Origin: Gammaproteobacteria bacterium
GTDB lineage: Bacteria; Pseudomonadota; Gammaproteobacteria; Burkholderiales; Burkholderiaceae_C
Reading direction: 5' to 3'
Assembly: GCA_018828125.1 (NCBI GenBank)
Contig: JAHJWB010000021.1
Span: forward strand, 1-64,000
DNA: 64,000 bases
Positions within the stretch are counted from its first letter, which is position 1, and each line of letters opens with the position of its first letter. Positions 46,781 through 54,888 of the stretch are shown here, in pieces. Under the pieces are notes generated by a model. That model did not search any database. It had not been told where the DNA came from and worked only from the letters and a program-made list of their open reading frames with translations. The position numbers and the translations under genes are program-made.

Positions 46781-48106
46781 TCAGCCTGCTCCGTTGTCGT
46801 CGGACTCGGCTTTTTCTTCGGGCGTCAGTCGCGTGGCCAGGATCTTGTCGATGGTCTTGCCATCCATGTCCACCACTTCCAGCTTCCAGTCTTCCCACTG
46901 CACGGCGTCCGTCACTTTGGGCAGGCGGCCGGTCAGCAGCATGATCATGCCGCTGAGCGTGTGGTAGCGGCCACGGTCTTCTTCCGGCACCGCATCCAGG
47001 TTCAGGCGGTCCTTCAGCTCGGGCACGGGGATGTGGCCGTCCAGCAGCCAGCTGCCGTCTTCGCGCTGCAGCGCCCAGGAGGTTTCGGGGTCGCGCGGCT
47101 GGAACTCGCCAGTAATGGCTTCGATCAGGTCCTGCAGCGTGACGATGCCCTGCACCTCGCCGTACTCATCAATCACAAACGCCATGTGCACGTCCGACAG
47201 GCGAAAGTTGTCCAGCAACTCCATGCCCGTGATGGTCTCAGGCACATACAGCGCCGTCTGCAGCGGCTGATCGGCCAGCCCGCCATGCGCCTTGTCCCGC
47301 AGCGTGCGCGACAGCCACTGGCGTGCGTTGATCACGCCCAGGATGTTGTCCATGCCGCCGCGTATCACGGGGAAGCGCGCGTGGTCCGACTCTTCGATGC
47401 ATTGCAGGTTCTCTTCAAAAGGCGCATCCACATCCAGGCACACCACATCGCCGCGCGGCACCATCAGCGACCCGATCTGGCGGTCGTCCAGCCGGAACAC
47501 ATTGCGCACCATGGTGTGCTCGTGCGACTCGATCACACCGGCGGTGGTGCCCTCCACCAGCATCGCGTGGATCTCTTCTTCCGTCACCGGGCTGCCGCTG
47601 GTTTCCTTCACGCCCATCAGGCGCAGCAAGGTGCGGGTAGAGGTGGACAGCAGCAGCACAAAGGGCTTGGTGGCAACGGCCAGAAAGTTGATGGGCCGTG
47701 CCACCAGGCGCGCAAAGGTCTCGGGGTACGACTGGCCAATGCGCTTGGGCACCAGTTCGCCCACCACAATGGAGAAGTACGTGATCAGCACCACCACCAG
47801 CCCGGTGGCCGCATAGCTGCCAAACGGCATGGGCACGCCCAGTGCTTCCAGCCACAGTGCCAGAGGGCCGGCCAATGCGGCCTCACCCACGATACCGTTC
47901 AGGACGCCAATCGACGTGATGCCGATCTGGATGGTGGAGAGAAAACGCGTCGGGTCTTCGCCCAGCTTCACGGCAGCGGCGGCACCGCTATCGCCCTCAT
48001 CCACTAGCTTCTGTAACCGGGCTTTGCGAGCGGTGACCAGAGCGATCTCCGACATGGCAAACAGGCCGTTGAGCAGGATGAGGGCGAAGAGTATTGCTAT
48101 TTCCAT
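46781..48106 (-). CDS. CNNM/CorC-family membrane protein (DUF21-CBS-CorC_HlyC)
   Basis: 441 residues. DUF21 transmembrane domain about 1-190 (ALILLNGLFAMSEIALVTAR), CBS pair about 205-325 (VPRGDVVCLDVDA...VIDEYGEVQGIVTLQDLIEA) and C-terminal CorC_HlyC domain about 345-430. Family members act in magnesium or cobalt efflux and are often labelled hemolysin by old homology. Full length, single gene. The 260 nt before its start (48107-48366) hold a dispersed repeat and no gene. Confidence 0.9.
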   Translation of the reverse strand: MEIAILFALILLNGLFAMSEIALVTARKARLQKLVDEGDSGAAAAVKLGEDPTRFLSTIQIGITSIGVLNGIVGEAALAGPLALWLEALGVPMPFGSYAATGLVVVLITYFSIVVGELVPKRIGQSYPETFARLVARPINFLAVATKPFVLLLSTSTRTLLRLMGVKETSGSPVTEEEIHAMLVEGTTAGVIESHEHTMVRNVFRLDDRQIGSLMVPRGDVVCLDVDAPFEENLQCIEESDHARFPVIRGGMDNILGVINARQWLSRTLRDKAHGGLADQPLQTALYVPETITGMELLDNFRLSDVHMAFVIDEYGEVQGIVTLQDLIEAITGEFQPRDPETSWALQREDGSWLLDGHIPVPELKDRLNLDAVPEEDRGRYHTLSGMIMLLTGRLPKVTDAVQWEDWKLEVVDMDGKTIDKILATRLTPEEKAESDDNGAG

Positions 48107-48288
48107 ACAAAGGGCGCCTTGCGCGCCCTTGGGTGTTGATCAGCGGACATTGTAAGAACCTGTGGCACGCGGCCTGGTTTTCACGCCGAAAAGCGTGGTG
48201 TGATTGCTGAATTCCACCACGCGTCCCCACGCCGGGTTGGCGCGCCCGGCGGCCAACTCCCCCGCCCATGATTTCCGCTGCGTCGCAG

Positions 48289-48352
48289 CCAAAAAAACAA
48301 GTGTTTTTGGGCGCTAGCGCTTGATGGATAAGCGCTAGCAGCTATCAAATAT
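48289..48352. repeat. dispersed palindromic repeat between CNNM and dadA genes
   Basis: AGCGCTT (48317-48323) and AAGCGCT pair around GATGGAT, flanked by GCCAAAAAAACAAGTGTTTT on one side and AGCAGCTATC on the other: a full copy of the AGCGCTT family. Confidence 0.75.
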
Positions 48353-48366
48353 GAGTGGATCCTGCC

Positions 48367-49692
48367 TTAGCGTGCGGCCTGTGCGCTCAGCCGCACAGGG
48401 GTGTCAACGCGCGCCAGCCCGGCAAAATCAAAGTCCACTTCGGGCGCCAGCCCACTCACGATGCGCGCCAGGGACTTGCCCGAGCCGCAGGCGTGCGTCC
48501 AGCCCAACGTGCCGTGGCCGGTGTTGAGGAACAGGTTGCCCACTTTGGACTTGCCGATGAGCGGCACGTTGCTGGGGGTGGCAGGGCGCAGGCCGGTCCA
48601 GAACTGCGCCTGGCTGGCGTCGCCCGCGCCGGGAAAGAGCTGCTCTACCCGGCGCACGATGGCGTCGCAGCGCACCTGGTTCAGGTCGCGGTTGTAGCCG
48701 TTCAGCTCTGCCGTGCCGGCGATGCGCAGCCGATCACCGCCCCGCTCGCTGGTGTAGCGCGAGAACACGAGCTTGAACTCGTCGTCCGTCAGGCTTACCT
48801 CGTACGCCTTGCTGGCGTCCTTGACCGGCATGGTCACCGAATAGCCCTTGGCCGGGTAAATCGGCAGGTGGATGCCCAGCGGCTGCGCCAGCAGCGGGCT
48901 GAACGAGCCCATGGCCAACACAAACGCATCGCCGCGCACGCGCTCGAAGCGGCCTTCGGCGTTGGTCACTTCCACATGATCGATGCGGCCACCCACATCG
49001 CGCAGCGCGGTGATGTGGTGGCCCATGCGGAACTGCACGCCCGCCGTCTTACACAGCGTGGCGAGTTCGCGCGTGAACTGGTTGGCGTCACCCGATTCAT
49101 CCTCGGCCGTGAAGGTGGCGCCTGCCAGTTGCGGGCGCATGTGGGCCAGCGCGGGCTCGATGCGCACCGCTTCGTCGGCGCTGATGACCTGGCGCTCACA
49201 GCCCAGCGCGCGCATTTGTTCGGCTGGGGCCAGCGCGCCGTCGAATTCCTTTTGGTTGGTATAGAAGTGCAGGATGCCCTGCGTGCGCTGGTCGTACTGG
49301 ATGCCGGTGGCCACGCGCAGTTGCTGCAGCGTGTCGCGGCTGTAGGTGCCCAGGCGCACGATCTGCTCGATGTTGTGGCGCGTGCGCGCCGGAGTGCAAT
49401 TGCGCAAGAACTGCAGGCCCCACACCCACTGGCGCATGTCGGCGCGCAGGCGGAACAACAGAGGGGCATCTTCTTTGCCCAGCCACTGCAGCACCTTGAG
49501 CGGCGCGCTGGGGTTGGCCCAGGGTTCGGCGTGGCTTACCGAGATCTGGCCGCCGTTGGCAAAGCTGGTCTCCGCGCCGGGGGCGCCTTGCCGGTCGATG
49601 ACCGTCACCTCGTGGCCCAACTGTTGCAGGAAATAAGCCGAAGTCACGCCGAGCAAGCCGGCACCCAATACGATCACATGCATGATTTTCAA
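48367..49692 (-). CDS. dadA: D-amino acid dehydrogenase (DadA-type FAD oxidoreductase)
   Basis: 441 residues. FAD-binding N-terminus VIVLGAGLLGVTSAYFLQQL, GAETSFANGGQISVSHAEPW as in DadA, and C-terminal FAD contact GHGTLGWTHACGSGKSLARI. Oxidatively deaminates D-amino acids, passing electrons to the quinone pool. Its leader carries a tandem glycine riboswitch, so expression probably follows glycine, and glycine or serine-type substrates are a reasonable guess. No alanine racemase gene is adjacent. Confidence 0.88.
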   Translation of the reverse strand: MKIMHVIVLGAGLLGVTSAYFLQQLGHEVTVIDRQGAPGAETSFANGGQISVSHAEPWANPSAPLKVLQWLGKEDAPLLFRLRADMRQWVWGLQFLRNCTPARTRHNIEQIVRLGTYSRDTLQQLRVATGIQYDQRTQGILHFYTNQKEFDGALAPAEQMRALGCERQVISADEAVRIEPALAHMRPQLAGATFTAEDESGDANQFTRELATLCKTAGVQFRMGHHITALRDVGGRIDHVEVTNAEGRFERVRGDAFVLAMGSFSPLLAQPLGIHLPIYPAKGYSVTMPVKDASKAYEVSLTDDEFKLVFSRYTSERGGDRLRIAGTAELNGYNRDLNQVRCDAIVRRVEQLFPGAGDASQAQFWTGLRPATPSNVPLIGKSKVGNLFLNTGHGTLGWTHACGSGKSLARIVSGLAPEVDFDFAGLARVDTPVRLSAQAAR

Positions 49693-49696
49693 AGCC

Positions 49697-49748
49697 TTTC
49701 TGGGCTCTGGCGCTTAGTGGATGTGTGCTGATAGCTATTGAATCAATA
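49697..49748. repeat. diverged dispersed repeat in the dadA leader
   Basis: TCTGGCGCTTAGTGGATGTG and GATAGCTATTGAATCAATAG resemble a broken copy of the AGCGCTT family. Lies between the riboswitch and the dadA start. Confidence 0.45.
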
Positions 49749-49751
49749 GCA

Positions 49752-49780
49752 GGCAGCTGGCGCACGTCCGCCAAGCTGCC
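49752..49780 (-). promoter_or_regulatory. expression-platform hairpin of the glycine riboswitch
   Basis: GGCAGCTGGCG (49752-49762) pairs with CGCCAAGCTGCC (49769-49780), one bulged base, loop of 6. Directly downstream of aptamer 2 on the minus strand. No U-run follows, so control may be by processing, Rho or folding rather than simple intrinsic termination. Confidence 0.5.
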
Positions 49781-49781
49781 G

Positions 49782-49978
49782 CTCCCCCTGTCCTTGGTAC
49801 CTGAGAGATTCACCGCGCAGCCCACATGGCGTGCGGTTTGCTCCTTCGGTGCGCTGCGGTGTGCCCGCGGCGGCTCTCCAGACGGCTTTGATGAATGGTG
49901 CAGTACGGGACCTGAGCGTGTATGGGAGTTTGCGCCTTCGGTGCAGCGGGCGGTGCCGCTGGCTCTCCTGCCAGGCCG
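49782..49978 (-). promoter_or_regulatory. tandem glycine riboswitch upstream of dadA
   Basis: On the minus strand two aptamers follow each other. Aptamer 1: GGAGAGCC (49961-49968), ACCGAAGGCGCAAAC (49928-49942), closing CTCAGGTCCCGTAC (about 49903-49916). Aptamer 2: GGAGAGCC (49872-49879), ACCGAAGGAGCAAAC (49836-49850), closing CTCTCAGGTACCAAGGACAG (about 49788-49807). The GGAGAG, CCGAAGGxGCAAxC and CAGGxxCCxxGGACAG elements are the conserved core of glycine riboswitches. TAGAAT at 49979-49984 is a candidate -10. The gap to the plus-strand hydratase gene (49985-50112) holds no gene. Confidence 0.9.
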
Positions 49979-50112
49979 ATTCTAGGGGGCGCCATGGTGC
50001 GAAAACCAGTATCTGCGCGCTAATGCGTGGCAATCGTTGCTGATGTTGGCGATCGCCCTGTTGGTCTCGATGGCCATAATCCGCCGACGTTTCACGACCC
50101 CAGGATCTACCC

Positions 50113-50895
50113 ATGCCCGACACCGCTTTTGACCCCCAGGCCTGCGCCGCCGTGCTGACCATGGCGCGCCAGGGCCGCATGCCCCGGCCGCTGGATCTGC
50201 CTGCGGCGCTGCGCCCCGGCAATGCATCCGAGGCGTATGCGGTGCAGGACATCGTGGTGCGCGAGCGGGGCGCGATAGTGGGCTGGAAGGTGGGGGCCTC
50301 ATCGCCCCAGGCGCTGCCCGCGCGTGCGGCGCTGACCCGCGACTCGGTGTGGGTGGCGCAAGCCGGTTTGGCGGTGCATTTGCCCTCCGCCGGTTTTGCC
50401 GTGATGGGCGTGGAGGCAGAACTGGTGTACGAACTGGGCGCCGACCTGCCTGCGCGGTCAACGCCTTACAGCGCGCAGGAGGTGCTGGCCTCCGTGGTCT
50501 CCGTGCGTGCCGCCATCGAGGTGTGCGACACACGCTTTGCGGCCTGGGCCCAGCAGGGCGAATGGAGCCGTTTGGCCGACCAGGCCTGCCATGGCGCGCT
50601 GATCGTAGGTTCTGGCGCTACCGATGTAGCTGGCATTGACTCCTTGTCGCAGGCAGTCAGTCTGTCGGTGAATGGGTCGGTGGCCGTGCACCACCCCCGT
50701 TGGAGCAACCCCGCAGGCGATCCAGTGCGGCTGTTGGCTTGGCTCGCCAACGAAGGCGCGCGCAGCCTGGGAGGGTTGCGCGCGGGGCAATGGGTGACCA
50801 CAGGCTCTTGCACCGGCACCGTGATGGTGGCACCAGGCACCGTGGTGGTGGCCGAGCTTTCGGGTCTCGGCCGGGCCGAGGTTCAACTGGGCTGA
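50113..50895 (+). CDS. 2-keto-4-pentenoate hydratase / FAH-superfamily protein
   Basis: 260 residues. Resembles MhpD-type hydratases of aromatic meta-cleavage: SEAYAVQDIVV, GWKVGASSP, VMGVEAELVYELG with metal-ligand glutamates, and C-terminal TGSCTGTVMVAPGTVVVAEL. Usual length. No other ring-cleavage genes are near, so the substrate is uncertain; decarboxylase relatives cannot be ruled out. Confidence 0.88.
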   Translation: MPDTAFDPQACAAVLTMARQGRMPRPLDLPAALRPGNASEAYAVQDIVVRERGAIVGWKVGASSPQALPARAALTRDSVWVAQAGLAVHLPSAGFAVMGVEAELVYELGADLPARSTPYSAQEVLASVVSVRAAIEVCDTRFAAWAQQGEWSRLADQACHGALIVGSGATDVAGIDSLSQAVSLSVNGSVAVHHPRWSNPAGDPVRLLAWLANEGARSLGGLRAGQWVTTGSCTGTVMVAPGTVVVAELSGLGRAEVQLG

Positions 50896-50925
50896 GCCTC
50901 CACTACCGGCTCATTTCCAGCGCCA

Positions 50926-51375
50926 TCAATTGCGGCGAGGGTTGTCGGGGTGGCTGTCATAGCGGTTTCGCACGCCGTCGCCGTCACGGTCGCGGTCGTT
51001 TCGGTTGGAAATCCCATCACCGTCCCGGTCCCAGCCACCGCGGTTCATCTCCCAGCGGCCATCGCGCTGTTCCCATTGCGGGTTGCGATAGCGGTAGCCA
51101 GCGCGGGCTTTTTCCCAGTGGCCTGCCACCCACACATGGCGGCGACCGCGCCAGTCCCAGTAGCCAGGCACCCAGACCTGGCCCCGGCGAGCGCGGGGCA
51201 CGGCCTCACGCCGCGGCGGAGGTGGAGCGGGAATGACATAGCCCGGCGTGCCGGACTGCACGATCACAGTGGCGTGTGGCTGAGCCTGCGCCGGGGCCGT
51301 GGTGCCCATCAGCGTGGCAAGTGCCAAGCCTGCGGCGGTGAGAGAAGCGCGAAACATGGAATGCGAAGCGGTCAT
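50926..51375 (-). CDS. secreted YXWGXW-repeat protein, copy 1
   Basis: 149 residues from the ATG at 51375 (AAGGAG upstream). Signal peptide ending AQAQ; proline-rich stretch VIPAPPPPRREAVPRA; repeats VWVPGYWDWRGRRHVWVAGH followed by GRWEMNRGGW. The C-terminus carries DRDGDG-type repeats (WDRDGDGISNRNDRDRDGDG), resembling Ca2+-binding loops. A close paralogue lies 180 bp away on the same strand. Function unknown; envelope or extracellular. Confidence 0.88.
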   Translation of the reverse strand: MTASHSMFRASLTAAGLALATLMGTTAPAQAQPHATVIVQSGTPGYVIPAPPPPRREAVPRARRGQVWVPGYWDWRGRRHVWVAGHWEKARAGYRYRNPQWEQRDGRWEMNRGGWDRDGDGISNRNDRDRDGDGVRNRYDSHPDNPRRN

Positions 51376-51555
51376 GGTGGAACTCCTTGATTTTTGCAAC
51401 CCGTCTGCCGAAGCGGATCCCGGGTGGGGCTGGTCAAGCGTTGTGGTTGCTGTTGTTGGGCTTGAAGGCACATCGTCGTTGGGAGCGCCGGCCCCCGTCT
51501 GTCGGTAAGGCGCAGCGCGCGCTGTAGTCCGGCAGGCTGAAACCCGGCGTGCAGG

Positions 51556-51972
51556 TCAACGGCGATAAGGGTCGTTGGGGCGGCGGTCGTGGCGGTTGGG
51601 TACACCGTCGCCATCCCGGTCCCAGCCACCGGGCTGCATGTTCCAGCGGCCGCCGTGTTCCACCCAGCGGGGCTGGCGGTAGTGGTAGCCGTGGCGGGCT
51701 TTTACCCAGTGGCCTTGCATCCATACGTGGCGGTGGCCACGCCATTCCCAGTGGCCGGGCACCCACACCATGCCCCGGCGATGGCGGGGCGTGGCTTCGT
51801 GGCGGGGTGGAGGCGGTGCGTGGTACTGCGCGCGGATCGGCGCGGGATGCTGGTAGTGGTGTGGCGAGCCGGCCTGGATGACAACAGTGGCGCTGGTCTG
51901 CGCCTGCGCCACCGTAGCGGCGCCCAGCGAGAGCAGGGCGATGGAAACAGCAGCGAGTGCATTGCGAGCCAT
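51556..51972 (-). CDS. secreted YXWGXW-repeat protein, copy 2
   Basis: 138 residues from the ATG at 51972 (GAGGAG upstream, MARNALAAVSIALLSLGAAT). Signal peptide to AQAQ; HHYQHPAPIRAQYHAPPPPR linker; repeats VWVPGHWEWRGHRHVWMQGH and GRWNMQPGGWDRDGDGVPNR. One DRDGDG loop where copy 1 has two. Tandem duplicate of the downstream gene; order of age is unknown. The His-rich linker suggests possible metal binding. Confidence 0.88.
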   Translation of the reverse strand: MARNALAAVSIALLSLGAATVAQAQTSATVVIQAGSPHHYQHPAPIRAQYHAPPPPRHEATPRHRRGMVWVPGHWEWRGHRHVWMQGHWVKARHGYHYRQPRWVEHGGRWNMQPGGWDRDGDGVPNRHDRRPNDPYRR

Positions 51973-52176
51973 GGTGATCTCCTCAAAAAGGATTCCTTGC
52001 GGAACCGGGAGACTTGATGGTGCGGGCCTTGCGTCAAGCCGGCGTAGTGGAATTGCGAAGTCTTGTGAAGTTGTGTTTCGGGCCCTGCCACCACCCGCCA
52101 AAGCGTGATTTTTCGCACACAGGTTGGGCTATGGGGTCTTGCGGAGGGACCGCCGGTGCGCCGCCATCGTGTGGTT

Positions 52177-52557
52177 TCAGCGCCACCACACCAGGGTGGC
52201 GATCACCAGCAGGGCCACCCAGGCCGGATGCCTGCCGTCCGTGGCGTAGAACACCAGCAGCCCGCTGGCCAGCGTGGCCGCCCCAGCCAGGTCGGCCATC
52301 CAGGCCACAAGGTCAGTCTCGACCGGCACGCTGGCCAAGCGCCACAGCAGCGCGCTCAGCGCCCAGCCGAGCAGGGTGACGAGATGCCAGGTGCCCCACA
52401 GAATGCGCACCTGGTGCTCGCGCAGCACTGGGTACCCGCCGGTGGGCACCACGCCCCTGGTGCGCAGGGTGCGAAACACCAGGATTTCGCCCATCACCGA
52501 GTGCACCGCACCGACGATCGCAAGACCAGCAGCTGCCAGCACCAACGCAGTGTTCAT
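52177..52557 (-). CDS. small four-helix membrane protein
   Basis: 126 residues with four predicted helices (TALVLAAAGLAIVGAVHSVM, ILWGTWHLVTLLGWALSALL, AGAATLASGLLVFYATDG, WVALLVIATLVWW). Last gene of the TetR-DUF2867-ABC1 operon, 27 nt behind the DUF6463 gene. No family function recognised. Confidence 0.75.
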   Translation of the reverse strand: MNTALVLAAAGLAIVGAVHSVMGEILVFRTLRTRGVVPTGGYPVLREHQVRILWGTWHLVTLLGWALSALLWRLASVPVETDLVAWMADLAGAATLASGLLVFYATDGRHPAWVALLVIATLVWWR

Positions 52558-52584
52558 GGCCAGGTTCTGCAGACGCAGCAGGTG

Positions 52585-52995
52585 TTATTGCTGCCGTGGC
52601 TGCAGGCATAACGCCAGCGCGGGCGGCAACACCAGCCAGAAACCTGAGGCGGGCATGAGCACAATGCCCAGCAAGGCGAGCGCCAGCAACCCGGCACCCA
52701 GCGCGCGCAATGGCACGGGCGCCAGGGCCGCTTGGCGTTCGACGAGCATGACGGCCCAGCCCAGCAAGGCGAACAGCCCCCCAAACAACACGAACCAGCT
52801 GACCGCGCCCCGCATGGGGTCGGTGCCCACGCTGTCGAACACGCCGCGCTCCACGATCTCCCGCATCTGGGGCTGGAACACGACGACGGCAAACACCGTG
52901 TGCACCACCGCCACGCCCAGCAGCCACAGCCCCTTCCAGGTCTGCCGAAGCGGCGTGTTCATGCGGTGGGCGAAAGGGGGTGTTGGGGTGGCCAT
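52585..52995 (-). CDS. DUF6463-like membrane protein
   Basis: 136 residues; helices near LWLLGVAVVHTVFAVVVF, WFVLFGGLFALLGWAVMLVE, LRALGAGLLALALLGIVLMP and FWLVLPPALALCL. Resembles the DUF6463 family by the VVHTVFAVVVFQPQM segment. Starts 2 nt behind the ABC1-kinase stop. Role unknown. Confidence 0.7.
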   Translation of the reverse strand: MATPTPPFAHRMNTPLRQTWKGLWLLGVAVVHTVFAVVVFQPQMREIVERGVFDSVGTDPMRGAVSWFVLFGGLFALLGWAVMLVERQAALAPVPLRALGAGLLALALLGIVLMPASGFWLVLPPALALCLQPRQQ

Positions 52996-52997
52996 GC

Positions 52998-54341
52998 TCA
53001 GGGGTTCCGGTGAGTGGTGACATGAAGTAGGGCGGGGCAGTTGTGCGTGCGCACCCGCGCGCCCAGCTCAGACAGCAGGTGCATGAGGCCCATCCACATG
53101 CGCTCGAACGCGGGCATCTCGCCCGGCACTTGCGACAGGTGTTGCCCCAGCACGCGCTGATGCCGGGCGGCGGTGATCGGTGGTGGCGTTTTGGCGCTGA
53201 AGTCGAATACTGGCTGGGTCAACGGTTCTACCTGCCAAGCCTGCATGTCGGCCAGCGCGGGGGCGAGTTCGGTGCTGTAGGTTTGTTGCGACAGGTCTGC
53301 ACGCACCAGTCCCAGGCCTTGGTAGGCGCGCAGCACCGCCGTGTCGCGCTGTGGATCTGTGGCGGGCAGCAGCAGTGCGGCCCACGCTTGCGCCACATGT
53401 CCGAGAAAGCGACTCGACAGGTCGCGTGTGCAACCGAAGTCGAGAACGCCGACCGTGCCATCGGGCGCAAACAGAAAGTTGCCCGGGTGTGGGTCGGCGT
53501 GCACCCGGCCCAGCACAAAGATGCAATGCATGAACCAGTCCCACAGGTGTTGCCCGGCCTGGTCGCGATGCGCCTGCGTTGGCTGCTGCGTGTTAAGCCA
53601 GGCCTGCAGGTGCTGGCCTGGCAGAAACTGCTGCGTCAGCACCTGGGCCCGTGTGTGCGACGCAATGGGCAGTGCCATCACCACCCCGGGCATGGCCGCG
53701 TGCTGGGCAAACCACTGCAGCTGCTCGGCTTCCTGCAGGTAGTCCACCTCGCGCAGCAGCGTAGCTTCGATCTCGGTCATCACGCTGTCCACCACAGTAT
53801 GGGCGGGCAGGGGCATGTCGGTGTGGGCCAGCGCGCGCAGCGCGGCGCGCATCAGCTGCATGTCGCTGGCAATGGTGGTGGCAATGCCGGGGTACTGCAC
53901 CTTGACGGCCACCGTGCCGTGGCCCGCCAGCTGTGCACGGTGCACCTGGCCCAAGCTGGCGGCGGCGAAGGCCGTGGGTTCGAAGTGGTCGAACAACGCC
54001 TCAGGCTCTTGCCCAAACGCCTGTCGGAACACGCGGCCCACCAGTGCACGGTTGAGCGGTGGCGCCTGGTGGTGGGCGCGCGCCAGCTCTTGCCGCACGC
54101 CATCCGGCAGCAGGCCCGGGTGCATACTGAGCAGCTGCGACACCTTGAGCGCCGAGCCTCGCAACTGCCCCAACGCACCAAACAGAATGCGGCCTAGAGC
54201 GGCTTCGTGGTCGGCCTGCGCCTGGGCAGACGGCGCGCGCACGCGATGTCCCAGCTGGGCCATGCCGATGCGGGCCGCTGCCAATCCAGTGATGGTGCCG
54301 CGCGCCAGGCGGCCTGTGCGCGGCGCTTCAGCGCGTGCCAT
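52998..54341 (-). CDS. ABC1/UbiB-family atypical kinase
   Basis: 447 residues. ABC1 motifs: KxGQ-type ALKVSQLLSM (Gly replaced by Ser), AAASLGQVHRAQL, VAVKVQYPG (Lys), EVDYLQEAEQ, HADPHPGNFLF and the metal DFG in VLDFGCTRDL. The family includes UbiB of ubiquinone synthesis, but this is a shorter paralogue in an operon with DUF2867 and TetR genes. ATP binding or ATPase activity is likely; target unknown. Overlaps the DUF2867 gene by 14 nt. Confidence 0.9.
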   Translation of the reverse strand: MARAEAPRTGRLARGTITGLAAARIGMAQLGHRVRAPSAQAQADHEAALGRILFGALGQLRGSALKVSQLLSMHPGLLPDGVRQELARAHHQAPPLNRALVGRVFRQAFGQEPEALFDHFEPTAFAAASLGQVHRAQLAGHGTVAVKVQYPGIATTIASDMQLMRAALRALAHTDMPLPAHTVVDSVMTEIEATLLREVDYLQEAEQLQWFAQHAAMPGVVMALPIASHTRAQVLTQQFLPGQHLQAWLNTQQPTQAHRDQAGQHLWDWFMHCIFVLGRVHADPHPGNFLFAPDGTVGVLDFGCTRDLSSRFLGHVAQAWAALLLPATDPQRDTAVLRAYQGLGLVRADLSQQTYSTELAPALADMQAWQVEPLTQPVFDFSAKTPPPITAARHQRVLGQHLSQVPGEMPAFERMWMGLMHLLSELGARVRTHNCPALLHVTTHRNP

Positions 54342-54888
54342 GGTTTGAAAGGGTCAGCTGCTGCAACATGACTTGCACGATACGGCGGTGAAACGGCGTG
54401 ATGACGGCCATGTAGGCATGGCCCAGCGTGTTGTGGATGTGCACGACGGTGCTGAGAACCACCGTGGCGGAGCTGTCGGCGTGCGCGTGTTTGGTCAGCG
54501 ACACCTGCACATCCAGGTGTTTATCGTCTTGGCCCATCACCACTTCCGTGTCGCTCAAATGCCGGATTTGGAAGATGCCCACGCGATCTCCGACGCGGTA
54601 GCTGCGGGCGTCGCGTGGGGATGCACCACTGGCAAGCGGATGCACGTCTTGCAACTGCCCCACGCCCTTGAGCCCTACCAGTCGCACCAGCTTGTTGCGT
54701 ACCGCCAGCAGATGCTGCGTCCAGCGTGGTGTGCGGGCCACCACATCCAGCCAGGTCTGCAGTGCGCTGCTGGCGGGGCGCGGGTCGGCCACTGTGTAGG
54801 CATCGGAAAAATGCGCGCCCGGCAAGGTGGCATGGATGGCGGTGCCTGCGGGCACCTGGGTTTCGCGCACGGCGTTGTCGGTGTTCAT
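54328..54888 (-). CDS. DUF2867 family protein
   Basis: 186 residues (MNTDNAVRETQVPAGTAIHA). Contains the DUF2867 pattern HFSDAYTV, YRVGDRVGIFQIRHLSDTEV, and HIHNTLGHAYMAVITPFHRR at the end. Its start overlaps the TetR stop (ATGA) and its end overlaps the ABC1-kinase start. Function unknown. Confidence 0.85.
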   Translation of the reverse strand: MNTDNAVRETQVPAGTAIHATLPGAHFSDAYTVADPRPASSALQTWLDVVARTPRWTQHLLAVRNKLVRLVGLKGVGQLQDVHPLASGASPRDARSYRVGDRVGIFQIRHLSDTEVVMGQDDKHLDVQVSLTKHAHADSSATVVLSTVVHIHNTLGHAYMAVITPFHRRIVQVMLQQLTLSNHGTR

